Source of the DNA: Amoebophrya sp. A120 | Taxonomy: Eukaryota; Sar; Dinophyceae; Syndiniales; Amoebophryaceae | Assembly: GCA_905178155.1 (NCBI GenBank) | Contig: CAJINV010000004.1 | Span: 10,523,655-10,587,654 of the forward strand | Direction of reading: 5' to 3' | DNA: 64,000 bases | Shown: positions 22,893 through 32,170 of the stretch, one piece after another | Layout: each line of letters begins with the position of its first letter | How positions within the stretch are numbered: position 1 is the first letter of the stretch | Translations under genes and position numbers: made by a program | Notes under the pieces: model-generated | What the model saw: the letters and a program-made list of their open reading frames with translations, nothing else | What the model was told of the DNA's origin: nothing | Database searches by the model: none

Positions 22893-24299
22893 ATGGATGA
22901 CGAGGAGGAGACATGGTGGCAGTCGCTGCAAAGTGACAGCGACAGCAAGGCCAGTGAGAACCTGTCGTCGTGCGACAAGCTAGTCGAAGCGTTTGGTGAG
23001 AAGAAAGCGGAAGCAGCCACCAGGGAGTGTCTGCGGCAGGATGGCAAACTGCCAGCGCAGTTCTTGAAGGATAGCGAGACGCTACCGAAAAATCTGTTTT
23101 CCCACGATTTAGCCAGCGGGAAGCTGGTAAGTGCAGAACTCGGTGCGTTGCACGGCAACCAGGCGCAAGCCATGCAGCTTGCTAGCGACCTGGGGAAGTT
23201 CCGGCTCATCGAAAGACGCGTAGGCAGCAAGGTGGAGTTCTTCACGCAGAGGAAGGACGACCCGTTTGCAAGAGCCAGCTGCACGCCGAATGTCAGCAAA
23301 GACTTGCTTCTGGACAAGATGCGCAGTGCGCAGGCGTCAGTCGACGACGTGTTCGCAGCCAGGTGCGAGAAAGACAGGACGGTCGCCAGGAGCAAGATGA
23401 GTCTGGCATTGGAAATTGCCAAGGACCCGTGGCAGTTGAAGAACGCCATGGACGAGTTTGCGTCGATGTCCTCGACGAAAAAAGCGGACGACAATCGAGA
23501 CTCGAGGGTCTCGAGGTACTTGAAAATCGCAAGCGAGTTACCGCAGCGGATCTGGACGGTGGAGTCCATACGGGCTTTCATCGGTGTCAGCTTGGCCGCT
23601 GGGTACTCCAGCATAAAGCAAGCGACCACGGACGTGTTGGCAGATACGAGGTGTGTGATGTTGGATGAAGAAAAAGACGTGGCGCGCAAGGAGCTCGCCA
23701 CGCTTGTGAGGAGAGGACACCTCGGCAGGAAGTTGCAGATAGCACCGATGACCATCTGCCACATCTACAAGTACTGGTCAGGCAAGAAAATAGACGACAG
23801 ACAGGCCATGGTCCTGCTTGTCACGTGGTACGCGGCGCTCAGGAAGAGCGAGGTGAAGTTGTTGGACATACGGCAAACGGGCGAAAAGAACAAAATCAGG
23901 CTGCGGCACGACGGAGACGACTTGCTCCTGAATTTTCAGGAAGCCTCGACCAAGGTCAATGTGTACTCAGTAGTGCGAGTGCTGTGCGTGTGCAAGCAGC
24001 TCGAGACAATAGGAGTGCCAAAGTGCTTCTGTGTGTGCAGATTCAAGCACCTGTGGTGCCAGTTAGAAGAGAAAGACTTGTGTGTAGCCACCATTATGAG
24101 AAATTTCGACGAAAAAGATACAGCAACGCACAGCTGGCGGATAGGGGCCGCCACACACTTGTATCTGAACAAGGTGGACCCCATCAAGGTAGTAATCCAC
24201 TGCAGGTGGAGCGAGCTTTCCATGCTCATGCACTACATTAGATCCATGCCGTACATATCGAAGGACATGTTTGTCCCGCTACAGTTTGCAGGCTTGTAA
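22893..24299 (+). CDS. Tyrosine recombinase of the retrotransposon
   Basis: A 468-residue intronless protein. The catalytic set of phage-type integrases is visible: Arg317 in AALRKSEV, His413-x-x-Arg416 in HSWRIGAATH, His436 in HCRW, and the nucleophile Tyr448 in MHYIRSM. Spacing from HxxR to the Tyr is normal for the family. The enzyme would integrate a circular DNA copy of the element by strand exchange, without target duplication. The N-terminal 300 residues are a charged helical region with no match I can name. The ATG follows repeat A2 directly. The frame has no break and the catalytic residues are all present, so it may be functional. Confidence 0.9.
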   Translation: MDDEEETWWQSLQSDSDSKASENLSSCDKLVEAFGEKKAEAATRECLRQDGKLPAQFLKDSETLPKNLFSHDLASGKLVSAELGALHGNQAQAMQLASDLGKFRLIERRVGSKVEFFTQRKDDPFARASCTPNVSKDLLLDKMRSAQASVDDVFAARCEKDRTVARSKMSLALEIAKDPWQLKNAMDEFASMSSTKKADDNRDSRVSRYLKIASELPQRIWTVESIRAFIGVSLAAGYSSIKQATTDVLADTRCVMLDEEKDVARKELATLVRRGHLGRKLQIAPMTICHIYKYWSGKKIDDRQAMVLLVTWYAALRKSEVKLLDIRQTGEKNKIRLRHDGDDLLLNFQEASTKVNVYSVVRVLCVCKQLETIGVPKCFCVCRFKHLWCQLEEKDLCVATIMRNFDEKDTATHSWRIGAATHLYLNKVDPIKVVIHCRWSELSMLMHYIRSMPYISKDMFVPLQFAGL

Positions 24300-24861
24300 C
24301 AGATTGGAAAAGGACACTAGTGGTTGACGGTTTTTGTTGAAAAATTACAAGTCGCATCCCAGCGGCATTGAGCCACGCTGGCAGTGAGATCCAAGCCTTC
24401 ACGACAATCGTCGATAGCATGTTCAAGCACCAGACACCATGTAAAAGCAGACACGCTGTTGAGATCAGAGTAGCTCACTGAGCAGAGCAAAAGTTCCCTC
24501 CCTCAGCAAAGTAGTTCAGAAGCTCGCCAAAGTGCATTGCTGTCACCCCACCCCGTCAGGTAAAGCGAAGTGCCTCAGCACATCAGTAGCATAGTCTGCG
24601 TCTGGAAATCAGAGAAAAACGTAACGAGATCAGAGAGAGCGAAGATGGACTTAGACTTCAAGACGAAGTGTCACGCGGTTCTCCTCGCGATTTTGTTTGT
24701 GAGAAATTACGTAGAAATTGTGTTACTCATGTCGACGCGCGTGTGGAAATTCTTTTCCACAATTTCGTACCTCATCACTTGTTTGCTGTGAAAAAAACCG
24801 TAGGGATTTTCAAACCTAAGCACACTTTCCTCAGAAGCTTGGTCGTCTTCACAAATTCAAG

Positions 24862-26675
24862 ATGGCTGACCCGAATGCCGCTGCTCAGGCAGGCGCCGCA
24901 ATGGTCGGCGGAGGTACATTTGTTGCTTTTTGCTGATGCTGTCGCTGTAGCAGTAGCAAATGTTCGCATGCATGATTTGACGTCATACATGACGGTATAC
25001 CATTGCGCGTCAAGTAATTCAACATCCCTTTGTCATCACAGATGCGGCCGCGCAGCGGCGCATGGCGGATTTTTTGTGCGGGCAGGAGGCCACCATCGAG
25101 ACCGCTTCGCAGAACCTCTCGTACAGTCTGCCCGAGATGCGCCCCAAGCTCGATGAGTTCACCAAGGCCGCTAAGACCAACAACAACCGCTCCTGGTGGG
25201 AAGTCGGTGAGGACACAATTGAAATAGTAGAGTACAACTCAAACCCAGCGTGGTGGTTAGTCGATGAAGACATTGAAATTGTGCAGTTCGAAGTCATGCT
25301 CACGCAGGATAATGAGATAGATTGCAACTTCACCACGAGCCACGAAGTGAGGCTGTTTCAAGTAGGCAGATATGTGAGGCCACTCAGTGTAGGAGAAGTG
25401 CGAAGCATCGTTTACAGGAACGCACTTCGAGGCAGTGCGGACGAAATCGATTGTGCAGGTCGGTCAACATCTTGATTTGTGCCAGTCAAATTAAAGATGA
25501 CCACCTGCCAGATTCACACTTGTGTGTAGTTTTGGAAGCAGTAGCTGCGTGTTGTAGTAATGAACATTTGGCACATAGTGAGATTCAAAAAACAACTAAT
25601 CGCAGGTCGCGACTTGAAGTCCCACGACCCGGCCATCCAGGACAAAGTGAAGCTTTCCGTGGGCGGCATGTTGGCGGCCATGGCGTCCATCACGCACCGT
25701 GATCGGCAGCCCATCTTGACCATCGAGCGGCGTGATGCCTTGATCAACCAGTACAACTTGGCGGCCACCGTGGTCGGTGAGGACCTGGCCAAGCGCTGCT
25801 TCGGATCCTGCTTGTTCAAAACCGAGCGCATCACGTCGGACACCGATCCCGCCAACAACGGCACGACCTACGAACAGCGCCTCACGGCGTTTTTCCGTAC
25901 TAATTGGCTTGTTTTGTTTTTGTGCACAGTAGCGAGTGAAGGGCTAGGACGGAAAGGCGTGTAAGTAAAGAGAAGTGGAAACTGTTGGTAAATAGAAAGT
26001 TACGGGCATAGTCTCATGCATCAATGCCACAAACAAAATCGTCACATCACAGAGGCCAACCGCTGGAACGCGTTTTGGAACTCCGAATTGTCCAAGATCA
26101 AGCAGATTAAGGATGCCGCGGAAGAGTCTTCCCGCCTGGCCAAGGAGTTGCTCGACTTGGAAAAGAAGCAGTTGATGGAGCAGATCAATGAGTTGAAGAA
26201 GGAGAGCTGGTCCGGGTACGGACCGGACTGGCACACTACCAAGGGGAAGAGTGGAAAGAAAGGTAGCGCACCTAAGAAGGACTTGCGCAGTAGTCTTTTG
26301 TATTCCGCCAGGCGCGACGAGCGCAGCGGAAAAAGCATTTCTAAGTTTTGGTATTGCAACAAGTGCCAAGTGTGGCGCCAGAAGTAGAAGCCTTTAAGTA
26401 AAAGCTTGTGCTCCGGCTTTGTAATCGTAAAATCAGACGTCCACACCTCTTCCTAAGGTAAGGGAAAGAAGGGAAAGCAGTCCAAGACCACCCCGGTGTG
26501 CTTCCGCTACTTGAACGGTAACTGCGACGTCGCGGGATGCAAGTTCAAGCACCCGAAAAAGGGAGAGCTGGCAGAGGCGGAGTTCAACACCCTCAAGAAC
26601 GACTCCCGCTTCTCCGACAAGCTGAAGAGTGTGACGCTCGAGTCGTGGCGCAAGGAAGTCACTGCGGAGGCGTAA
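24862..26675 (+). CDS. Gag-like CCCH zinc-finger protein of the retrotransposon, four introns
   Basis: Five exons: 24862-24913, 25042-25206, 25606-25896, 26053-26262 and 26458-26675; 936 nt, 311 aa. All four introns have GT-AG ends and all interrupt in phase 1, and the frame is exact across them. The N-terminus is Ala-rich, the middle has a helical region ending in a coiled-coil-like LAKELLDLEKKQLMEQINEL, then a Lys/Gly-rich basic segment and a C-x7-C-x4-C-x3-H finger (CFRYLNGNCDVAGCKFKH). CCCH fingers of this kind replace the CCHC knuckle in gag of some tyrosine-recombinase elements. It lies between recombinase and reverse transcriptase, inside the repeats. A captured host RNA-binding gene is the main alternative. 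Confidence 0.75.
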
Positions 26676-27538
26676 ATAGGAAGAGCACTTGACTGCTTTT
26701 CCCGTTTCGTTTCCCCATGAAGGGGCCAACACGTGGCAGCTTTGTGTAAGATTTAACACAAAAAAACGCGCGCGCTCATTGTTTTGAAGAAGCCTTCCCA
26801 AGGAAGTGCGTTTAGGTTTTATCAACTGTAGTTTTTTGGGCTGTCGCGTGTTGGTTTATTGTTAAAAATTTCAATTTTACTGATTTTTTATTGCCATCCT
26901 ACGGCACAGTAATGATCACAGCAAGTCTTCAGTACTGTATGAAAAGAGGAGCTTGGCAAATGTTTGCCCACCAGACTGCACACTTGTGTTTGTGAACTTA
27001 CTGAAATGAAAACGCGTTTTTGTTTTTCCAATGGAAATAAATGGAAAACAAAATCACCATGTGATGATAGATACCAGAAAGAGGTAGTAAAAGCACAGAC
27101 TACTCGTTGAGCAGCCAGCATAAGCTGCCCTGTGTTCGTGAAGATTTCACAAAGCCCGTGTACACATGTCAAGAAATTCGGTTGCTCTTGTGAAGAAAAG
27201 AGTAAGGCTTTGCGAGCGTGCAAACAGGCTTGTGAAATTCAGAATGTCACAGCGCAAACGGTCAAGATAAGCCTCGGTAGATGCGCAGTCGGTTGAAATA
27301 AAAAAACAAGCTACCACAAGGCAGCAAAGTGTCGCGTAATTGCAAAAAGAGTCGGTCGTGATATCACGGGGACAATGGCAAAAAACTGGGTTAGAGAGTA
27401 AAATTAATCACAAAGACGCGCAAATGCAGCATTAGCGGTTAGTATTGCTACTCGGCTCATCGTGATTACGTTGTGATATACGGTCTGAAAGCACAGCGCA
27501 GTTTGTTTGCGTCTGACTAAGAGCGGCTGGTGGGTAGA

Positions 27539-29854
27539 ATGCCACTGCCGACAGAAAAAGAGTGCAGGAATGTACTTAAAAGGGTCGAAGTGGACATGCT
27601 CCGGGAGCATCCCTTCGACAGAGCGCAGTGGTTACCAAACCCGCAGCAGCTCAGCGAGGAGTTGCTGCGGGAGCGACACGAGACCACGAAGAGGTGGCTC
27701 AAGGAGACGGAGAAGCGGTCTCTGGAGATCTACAGCGGTATAGACCCAGAGATTCGGCTGCCGCGCACATGCAAAGTGCTGGGATTCTGGGAGAAGCTGG
27801 GATTGGAATATCATCCCACCGACCCGGAAGCGTGGGATGTGTGGCGCGACGGGTTACGCATGATCGGCCCGTGCAAGGTCGACCCGTCCTGGAGCCCGAG
27901 GGCCAGGAGGGACAAGATGGATGGCAAGGAAGAAGACTACCAGCCCAGCAAGGTAGTGCAAAGCATCCTGGAAGGAAAGCACATCCCACCGCGATGGCCG
28001 CAGGCGGACATCGATCTGATCTGGCAGAAGAGTCTCAAAGAGACCAAGGAAGTCCCGGAGTTGGGGTACGCGCTGCTGAAAGGGCCGTTTCCGGTCCCTG
28101 ATTCCGTGGTAGACGATGCGGAGCAGCGGGAGATGGTGTACTACGGGTACAGGAGGTTTGTGAGGCACCAGGCCAGGAAAGATCGTCTGATCGACCCCGC
28201 CGTCTCCGCCAACAAGTGCAGCCCACTGCCGAAAAGGGTACCGATCCCGTCCGCCTTGGACGTGTTAGTAAATGCCACAGTGGCAAGGCAGCCACACACC
28301 GCCGGGAAGGAGGTGACACGGCACACCAAGAGGGTCCTGCAGAAGTGCCGCAAGGCGGAAAAGCAGTACGAAAAGGAGTTTGCGCAGTACGTAAGCGGAG
28401 ACAGGGAAAAGCTCGACGAGAAGCTGCTGAAGAAAGGCAAAGCAGCAACGCCGATCGAGAAAGGCCCGGTTTTCAAGTCCGGCAGCAACAGGAAAGTCAG
28501 GAGGGTGCAAAGCGAGTTGTTAAACGACATCGAGGCGGTGCTGCTGGACATAGCGAAGTGCTACAACAGCCTCACTATACGCGTGTCGGACAGAAAGTGC
28601 AACACTATCCTGGTGTTCAATCCGGAGGAGAAGAGGTGCAGCAGGTTCGTCGGAGTGTCTGCCATTTTTGGCAGCAGGCACTCGGTGGCCGGCTGGTGCC
28701 GGCCGGGGAAGTTGTTGAGGTCAGTGCTACGCAAGCACTACCTCCTCAACAGTGAGGACTACGTGGACGACTGCCCCAACTTCGTGAAGCTGGGGCTTGG
28801 GGAGCTCATCAAAGAGCTCACGTTGGAGCTGCTGGAGATGCTGGGGTTACCGGCCATGCGCGACAAGGTGGCTGTTGCCAGGATGATCGAAGTGTTGGGC
28901 TTGTTCTTCGACGTCACAGCGGAGTCGCCCACGATCGCGGTCACAGCAGCCAGGAAGAAGCAGATCACGGAGTGCTGCGATGCAGCGCTGGCTGCCATGG
29001 CGCTGAGTCCAGCGGACACCAACGAGTTGTTGGGGCGGTTGACGTTCGTGTTAGGGGCTGCGGCGGATCGCGCGCTGAGCCCCGTGCTGAAGCCGCTCAG
29101 GCAGCACTTGTCAAAAGAGGAAACCAGGATAGCCGTAGCGGTAGGCAACGCGTTGAAAGCAGTCAGGCACATCATGGGGATGGAATTGAAGAGGAGTGCG
29201 CAGTTCGAAGAAGATGGCGTGTTGAGCACGCTGCTGCACACAGACGCACAGTGGAGCAACCGCAGCGGTGTGCTTGCGGCGGTGCTGGTCCAGAATGGAG
29301 AGTTTTTCTGCGTGCGGGAGTCAGTAACGGCGTCGCAGCTGCACAGCGATTGCGCACGGTTTCCCATCAACGTGCTGGAAACGGTCGTAGCACCGTTGGC
29401 GTTGGTCTACTTCAAGGAGCAGCTGTCGCAGAAAAGGTTCGACCACGGCATCGACAACAAGTGCGCACAGGAGGCACTGCTGGCGCAGGGATCCAGCAAG
29501 GAAAAGCAGAAGTGGATTTACGCCAGGCTCACAGCGGAGTTCTGGACCATCGCCACAGCGTGCGGCATGAAGCCGTGGAGCACGCGGGTGCCGTCAGGAT
29601 TTAACCTGGCGGACTTCCCGACCAGGGATGAAAAAATGCAAGTGTTGAATAAAGTGTATCCCAATTTGTTCAAAGAAATCGTAGATGGTTTCGGCATGAG
29701 TGACTATGTACAAAAGTTGTTGTTGGGCAAAGTCTCCAAAGGAGTGGAAGACCTTGCAGCCACCTTAGCAGATGCAGAGTGCTTGCGTGGCAATGTAGTG
29801 AAGAGCCTCACAGTGTGTGATGTGCTTTCTTCAGATGAAGAAGTAGACTTGTAA
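27539..29854 (+). CDS. Reverse transcriptase and RNase H of the retrotransposon
   Basis: A 771-residue frame without introns. Reverse transcriptase motif A is LLDIAKCY (Asp337), motif B is IFGSRHSVAGW and motif C is YVDD (408-411). A thumb-like LGRLTFVLGAAADRALSP follows. RNase H begins with HTDAQWSNRSG (Asp569) and continues with IDNKCAQEALL and the terminal VPSGFNLADFPTR, all typical of DIRS-group elements. The first 250 residues are a charged region of unknown role. I chose the ATG at 27539; the frame is open slightly upstream from GTG 27530. No methyltransferase domain is seen. The stop lies about 250 bases before B2. Confidence 0.9.
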   Translation: MPLPTEKECRNVLKRVEVDMLREHPFDRAQWLPNPQQLSEELLRERHETTKRWLKETEKRSLEIYSGIDPEIRLPRTCKVLGFWEKLGLEYHPTDPEAWDVWRDGLRMIGPCKVDPSWSPRARRDKMDGKEEDYQPSKVVQSILEGKHIPPRWPQADIDLIWQKSLKETKEVPELGYALLKGPFPVPDSVVDDAEQREMVYYGYRRFVRHQARKDRLIDPAVSANKCSPLPKRVPIPSALDVLVNATVARQPHTAGKEVTRHTKRVLQKCRKAEKQYEKEFAQYVSGDREKLDEKLLKKGKAATPIEKGPVFKSGSNRKVRRVQSELLNDIEAVLLDIAKCYNSLTIRVSDRKCNTILVFNPEEKRCSRFVGVSAIFGSRHSVAGWCRPGKLLRSVLRKHYLLNSEDYVDDCPNFVKLGLGELIKELTLELLEMLGLPAMRDKVAVARMIEVLGLFFDVTAESPTIAVTAARKKQITECCDAALAAMALSPADTNELLGRLTFVLGAAADRALSPVLKPLRQHLSKEETRIAVAVGNALKAVRHIMGMELKRSAQFEEDGVLSTLLHTDAQWSNRSGVLAAVLVQNGEFFCVRESVTASQLHSDCARFPINVLETVVAPLALVYFKEQLSQKRFDHGIDNKCAQEALLAQGSSKEKQKWIYARLTAEFWTIATACGMKPWSTRVPSGFNLADFPTRDEKMQVLNKVYPNLFKEIVDGFGMSDYVQKLLLGKVSKGVEDLAATLADAECLRGNVVKSLTVCDVLSSDEEVDL

Positions 29855-30108
29855 TTGGAAAAAAGTGAACATGTTTTTTTGGCAAAATGTATACCGAGTT
29901 GTGTATTGGAAAAGGATGTGAAGAAGTTGTGCAGTGCGTTGGCGTCTGAGCACGACCTGCGGTGCGTCGATAGCAAGACTCCTTGTTCTATCGCGACGCA
30001 CATTCTGATCGCTCTGTGCAGGAGCTGTTTGTTCTCGAAGCTCACGTGATCGTCTCGTTGCATGTTGTTTCAGATCTATTTGTGTGGCATCCTTCGTATG
30101 CGTTGAGC

Positions 30109-30307
30109 GGGCCACACGCACCTCGTCGTTCTCGTTCTCGTGCTCGTGTGCACGATCCGTGATCGTATGGCAGCCCGAGCGCTGCAGCTGAGCTTCGTAC
30201 AGCTCCCGCGCATCGCGATTGCGCATGGGACAAGAGGTCGTACTCAGTAACCAGCGCTACTAGTTAGCTGTAAACACCGTAGTAGTAAGGACAGCACGCA
30301 AATAAAA
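30109..30307 (+). repeat. Split direct repeat B2, right end of the element
   Basis: Second copy of B1; matches from GGGCCACACGCA to AAATAAAA. The following base begins unrelated GC-rich sequence, so this marks the right terminus. Confidence 0.95.
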
Positions 30308-31059
30308 CTCGGGATCGTCGGGCTGGGGCCTGTAGGTCTCCTGGCTCTTCCTTCACAGCCAGACCAGATGGCGTCACCTTGCATGTAGTCAGCCCGTGGC
30401 AATGTAGAAGGGACACAAAGGACCAAAGCAGCGCGGCCTGGGATACCATGCGCCCCACCTGCCTTCTCCCCCTCCCCGCCCCCGCCCCCCCGCCCCCCCG
30501 CCGGATGCCCGTTCGGTGGGTCTCATCGGTCCCCGCCGCCCTAGGAAGGGCGGAAGAGCAGACGCAGAACAGCCTTCCAAGGTATTCTTGACCCGAGCCA
30601 GAGTCCGAGGCGATGCGTTGCCCAGGATGCCAAGCGGGCCACAAGACGGCGCAGCGCTGTAGATAGGGCGCGCCCCGCGGTTTTATTTTCGCGGGCCGCC
30701 GCCGCACCTTTTATTGCTTGCGGAGTTAGGGCCGCAAACCGCCCGGGTGGGCCTGCCGGGGTCCGGCTTGAAGCAAAGAGAACGCCGCGGAAGGCAAATT
30801 GCGCGGCGCCCCCCTCCGCCTTCCCCTTCGGGCAGGTAGAAGCGCGGCGCCCGCCTGTGGTACGGGCGCGCGGCCGGGCCGGGGCATCGGCGCGGCCGAG
30901 ATCACACCGGGTCAATTCCCCCGGCGGCTTCGATGTGTCGCGGGCGCCCCGCCTTTCGTGCCGTCGTTCGGTCCATTAGGACGGCCCATCGCGCCGTCTT
31001 GCTACGACACCTTACAAGCCGCTTCGTACGTGAAAAAAAAACAGCGGGACGTCATCAAG
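30308..31059. other. GC-rich block upstream of a small gene
   Basis: Highly GC-rich with C runs around 30470-30510. Open frames on both strands look compositional. It may hold the promoter of the gene starting at 31060. Confidence 0.4.
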
Positions 31060-31512
31060 ATGTGCCTCCGCTTCCCATCGCTGGCGGATTTCACCGCGCA
31101 CAGCTGGGCGCAGAAGGCCTTGGATGAAGGCAAGCACGAGAACAGCCGGCTGCGCGTGTCGGGCGCATCGCTGTCCCCGATTTTCAACGGGAACTACGTG
31201 TACGACCGGCCGGGAAAGCGATGGGTTCACGAGCAGAGCCCCGACCTCGTTTGCGCGTTTACCGCCGTGCGCGGGGAGAAGTCCGATAGCAACGAGTTCT
31301 TCTGCCAGTGGAGTTTTCAGCACGCGTCGGACAAAACCGTCCTGCCGTACTTTCTCCGGAGTGGAAGCATCGAGCCGCCGACCGGAGAGAAGGAGGCATG
31401 GAACCACGGGTCGATGCAATACCGCGGGGAGGACGAGAAGATGCGGGTGGAGTACATTTCGGGAGAGAACGGGGGAGAGAGGTTGAGCAACGCGGTTGAG
31501 CTTAGGGCGTGA
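31060..31512 (+). CDS. Hypothetical protein, 150 aa
   Basis: Single-exon frame from MCLRFPSLADF to an early stop at 31512. It is balanced in composition, rich in Trp, Tyr and Phe, with SPIFNGNYVYDRPGKRWVHE and FFCQWSFQHASDK, which reads like a compact folded domain with repeated aromatic strands. The frame remains open upstream through GC-rich sequence, so a longer N-terminus cannot be excluded; the ATG at 31060 is where protein-like composition begins. No family recognised. Confidence 0.6.
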   Translation: MCLRFPSLADFTAHSWAQKALDEGKHENSRLRVSGASLSPIFNGNYVYDRPGKRWVHEQSPDLVCAFTAVRGEKSDSNEFFCQWSFQHASDKTVLPYFLRSGSIEPPTGEKEAWNHGSMQYRGEDEKMRVEYISGENGGERLSNAVELRA

Positions 31513-32170
31513 GGAATTCGTCCTACGAAATCTAAGGAACAGTACCCCGCGCAGCCAGTTGGTTTTCTTTCTCGGCTTAGGAGGAATCGACTAGAAAAAA
31601 TTCAACAGCGGCACAAGGGATTCGGCAAACATCAGTCTCGATATCGAATATGCTCGCGTGGCAGGAAGTCACCGGATTGTGATATGGAGGCATACCCTAC
31701 TGGAGCTGTGCTACTACAAACGGGTCGCGTTTTGTGCATCTTCCTATTCAGGCGATAATGAGAATCCAGGGACGTAAACGAATAGGGGTCGAACTGGGAC
31801 AATCTAAGGCTTAGAGCCGAACAGATTTCAATCATCATTCAGAACAACAAGGAGTGTCTAAACAGCAAAAAGCAAGTGCCGTGTGAGCGAAGCTCTTGTC
31901 GAAATAAAAAGGCGTGAGCGTTTGTGTGCGAAAAGTAGAAAACTGGCGAGAGAAGAAGTGGAACAACAAATTTGTCAAAACGCTGCAAAAGGGCAAGCCA
32001 GTTTTATTCGGTTGCAAAGATGCTGCGGTTTTTATCTCCACAAAAGTAGTCTTGATGTCGTTCACATAAAAAACAATCGACCGTGTTGCGAAAAACAGAA
32101 AATCAAACGCGCACCGGAAGTGCGTTAGTCCGCTACGAAATAAGAGAGCAAACGCTTGTAGTCGTCCATC
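31513..32170. other. Intergenic, nothing recognised
   Basis: No gene, repeat or RNA recognised. A minus-strand frame overlaps the desaturase gene and is a shadow of it. Confidence 0.5.

Larger units (their letters stand above)
21550..30307 (+). mobile_element. Tyrosine-recombinase retrotransposon with split direct repeats (DIRS/Ngaro-like)
   Basis: Bounded by two pairs of direct repeats in the order A1 (21550-21709), B1 (22520-22718), A2 (22716-22875), B2 (30109-30307); A copies are 160 bp, B copies 199 bp. B1 and A2 abut, the arrangement known as split direct repeats in Ngaro/PAT-type elements, which integrate by a tyrosine recombinase rather than a DDE integrase. Between A2 and B2, all on the plus strand, lie the recombinase, a CCCH-finger gag-like gene with four introns, and a reverse transcriptase/RNase H. 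The known elements I recall have recombinase last and coding genes between A1 and B1; here recombinase is first and the genes are between A2 and B2. All frames look intact and repeat pairs are nearly identical, which suggests recent activity. Confidence 0.88.

Noticed and set aside
30109-30307. Possible long terminal repeats of an LTR retrotransposon
   Set aside because: The pair B1/B2 is accompanied by a second interleaved pair A1/A2, and the element encodes a tyrosine recombinase and no DDE integrase.
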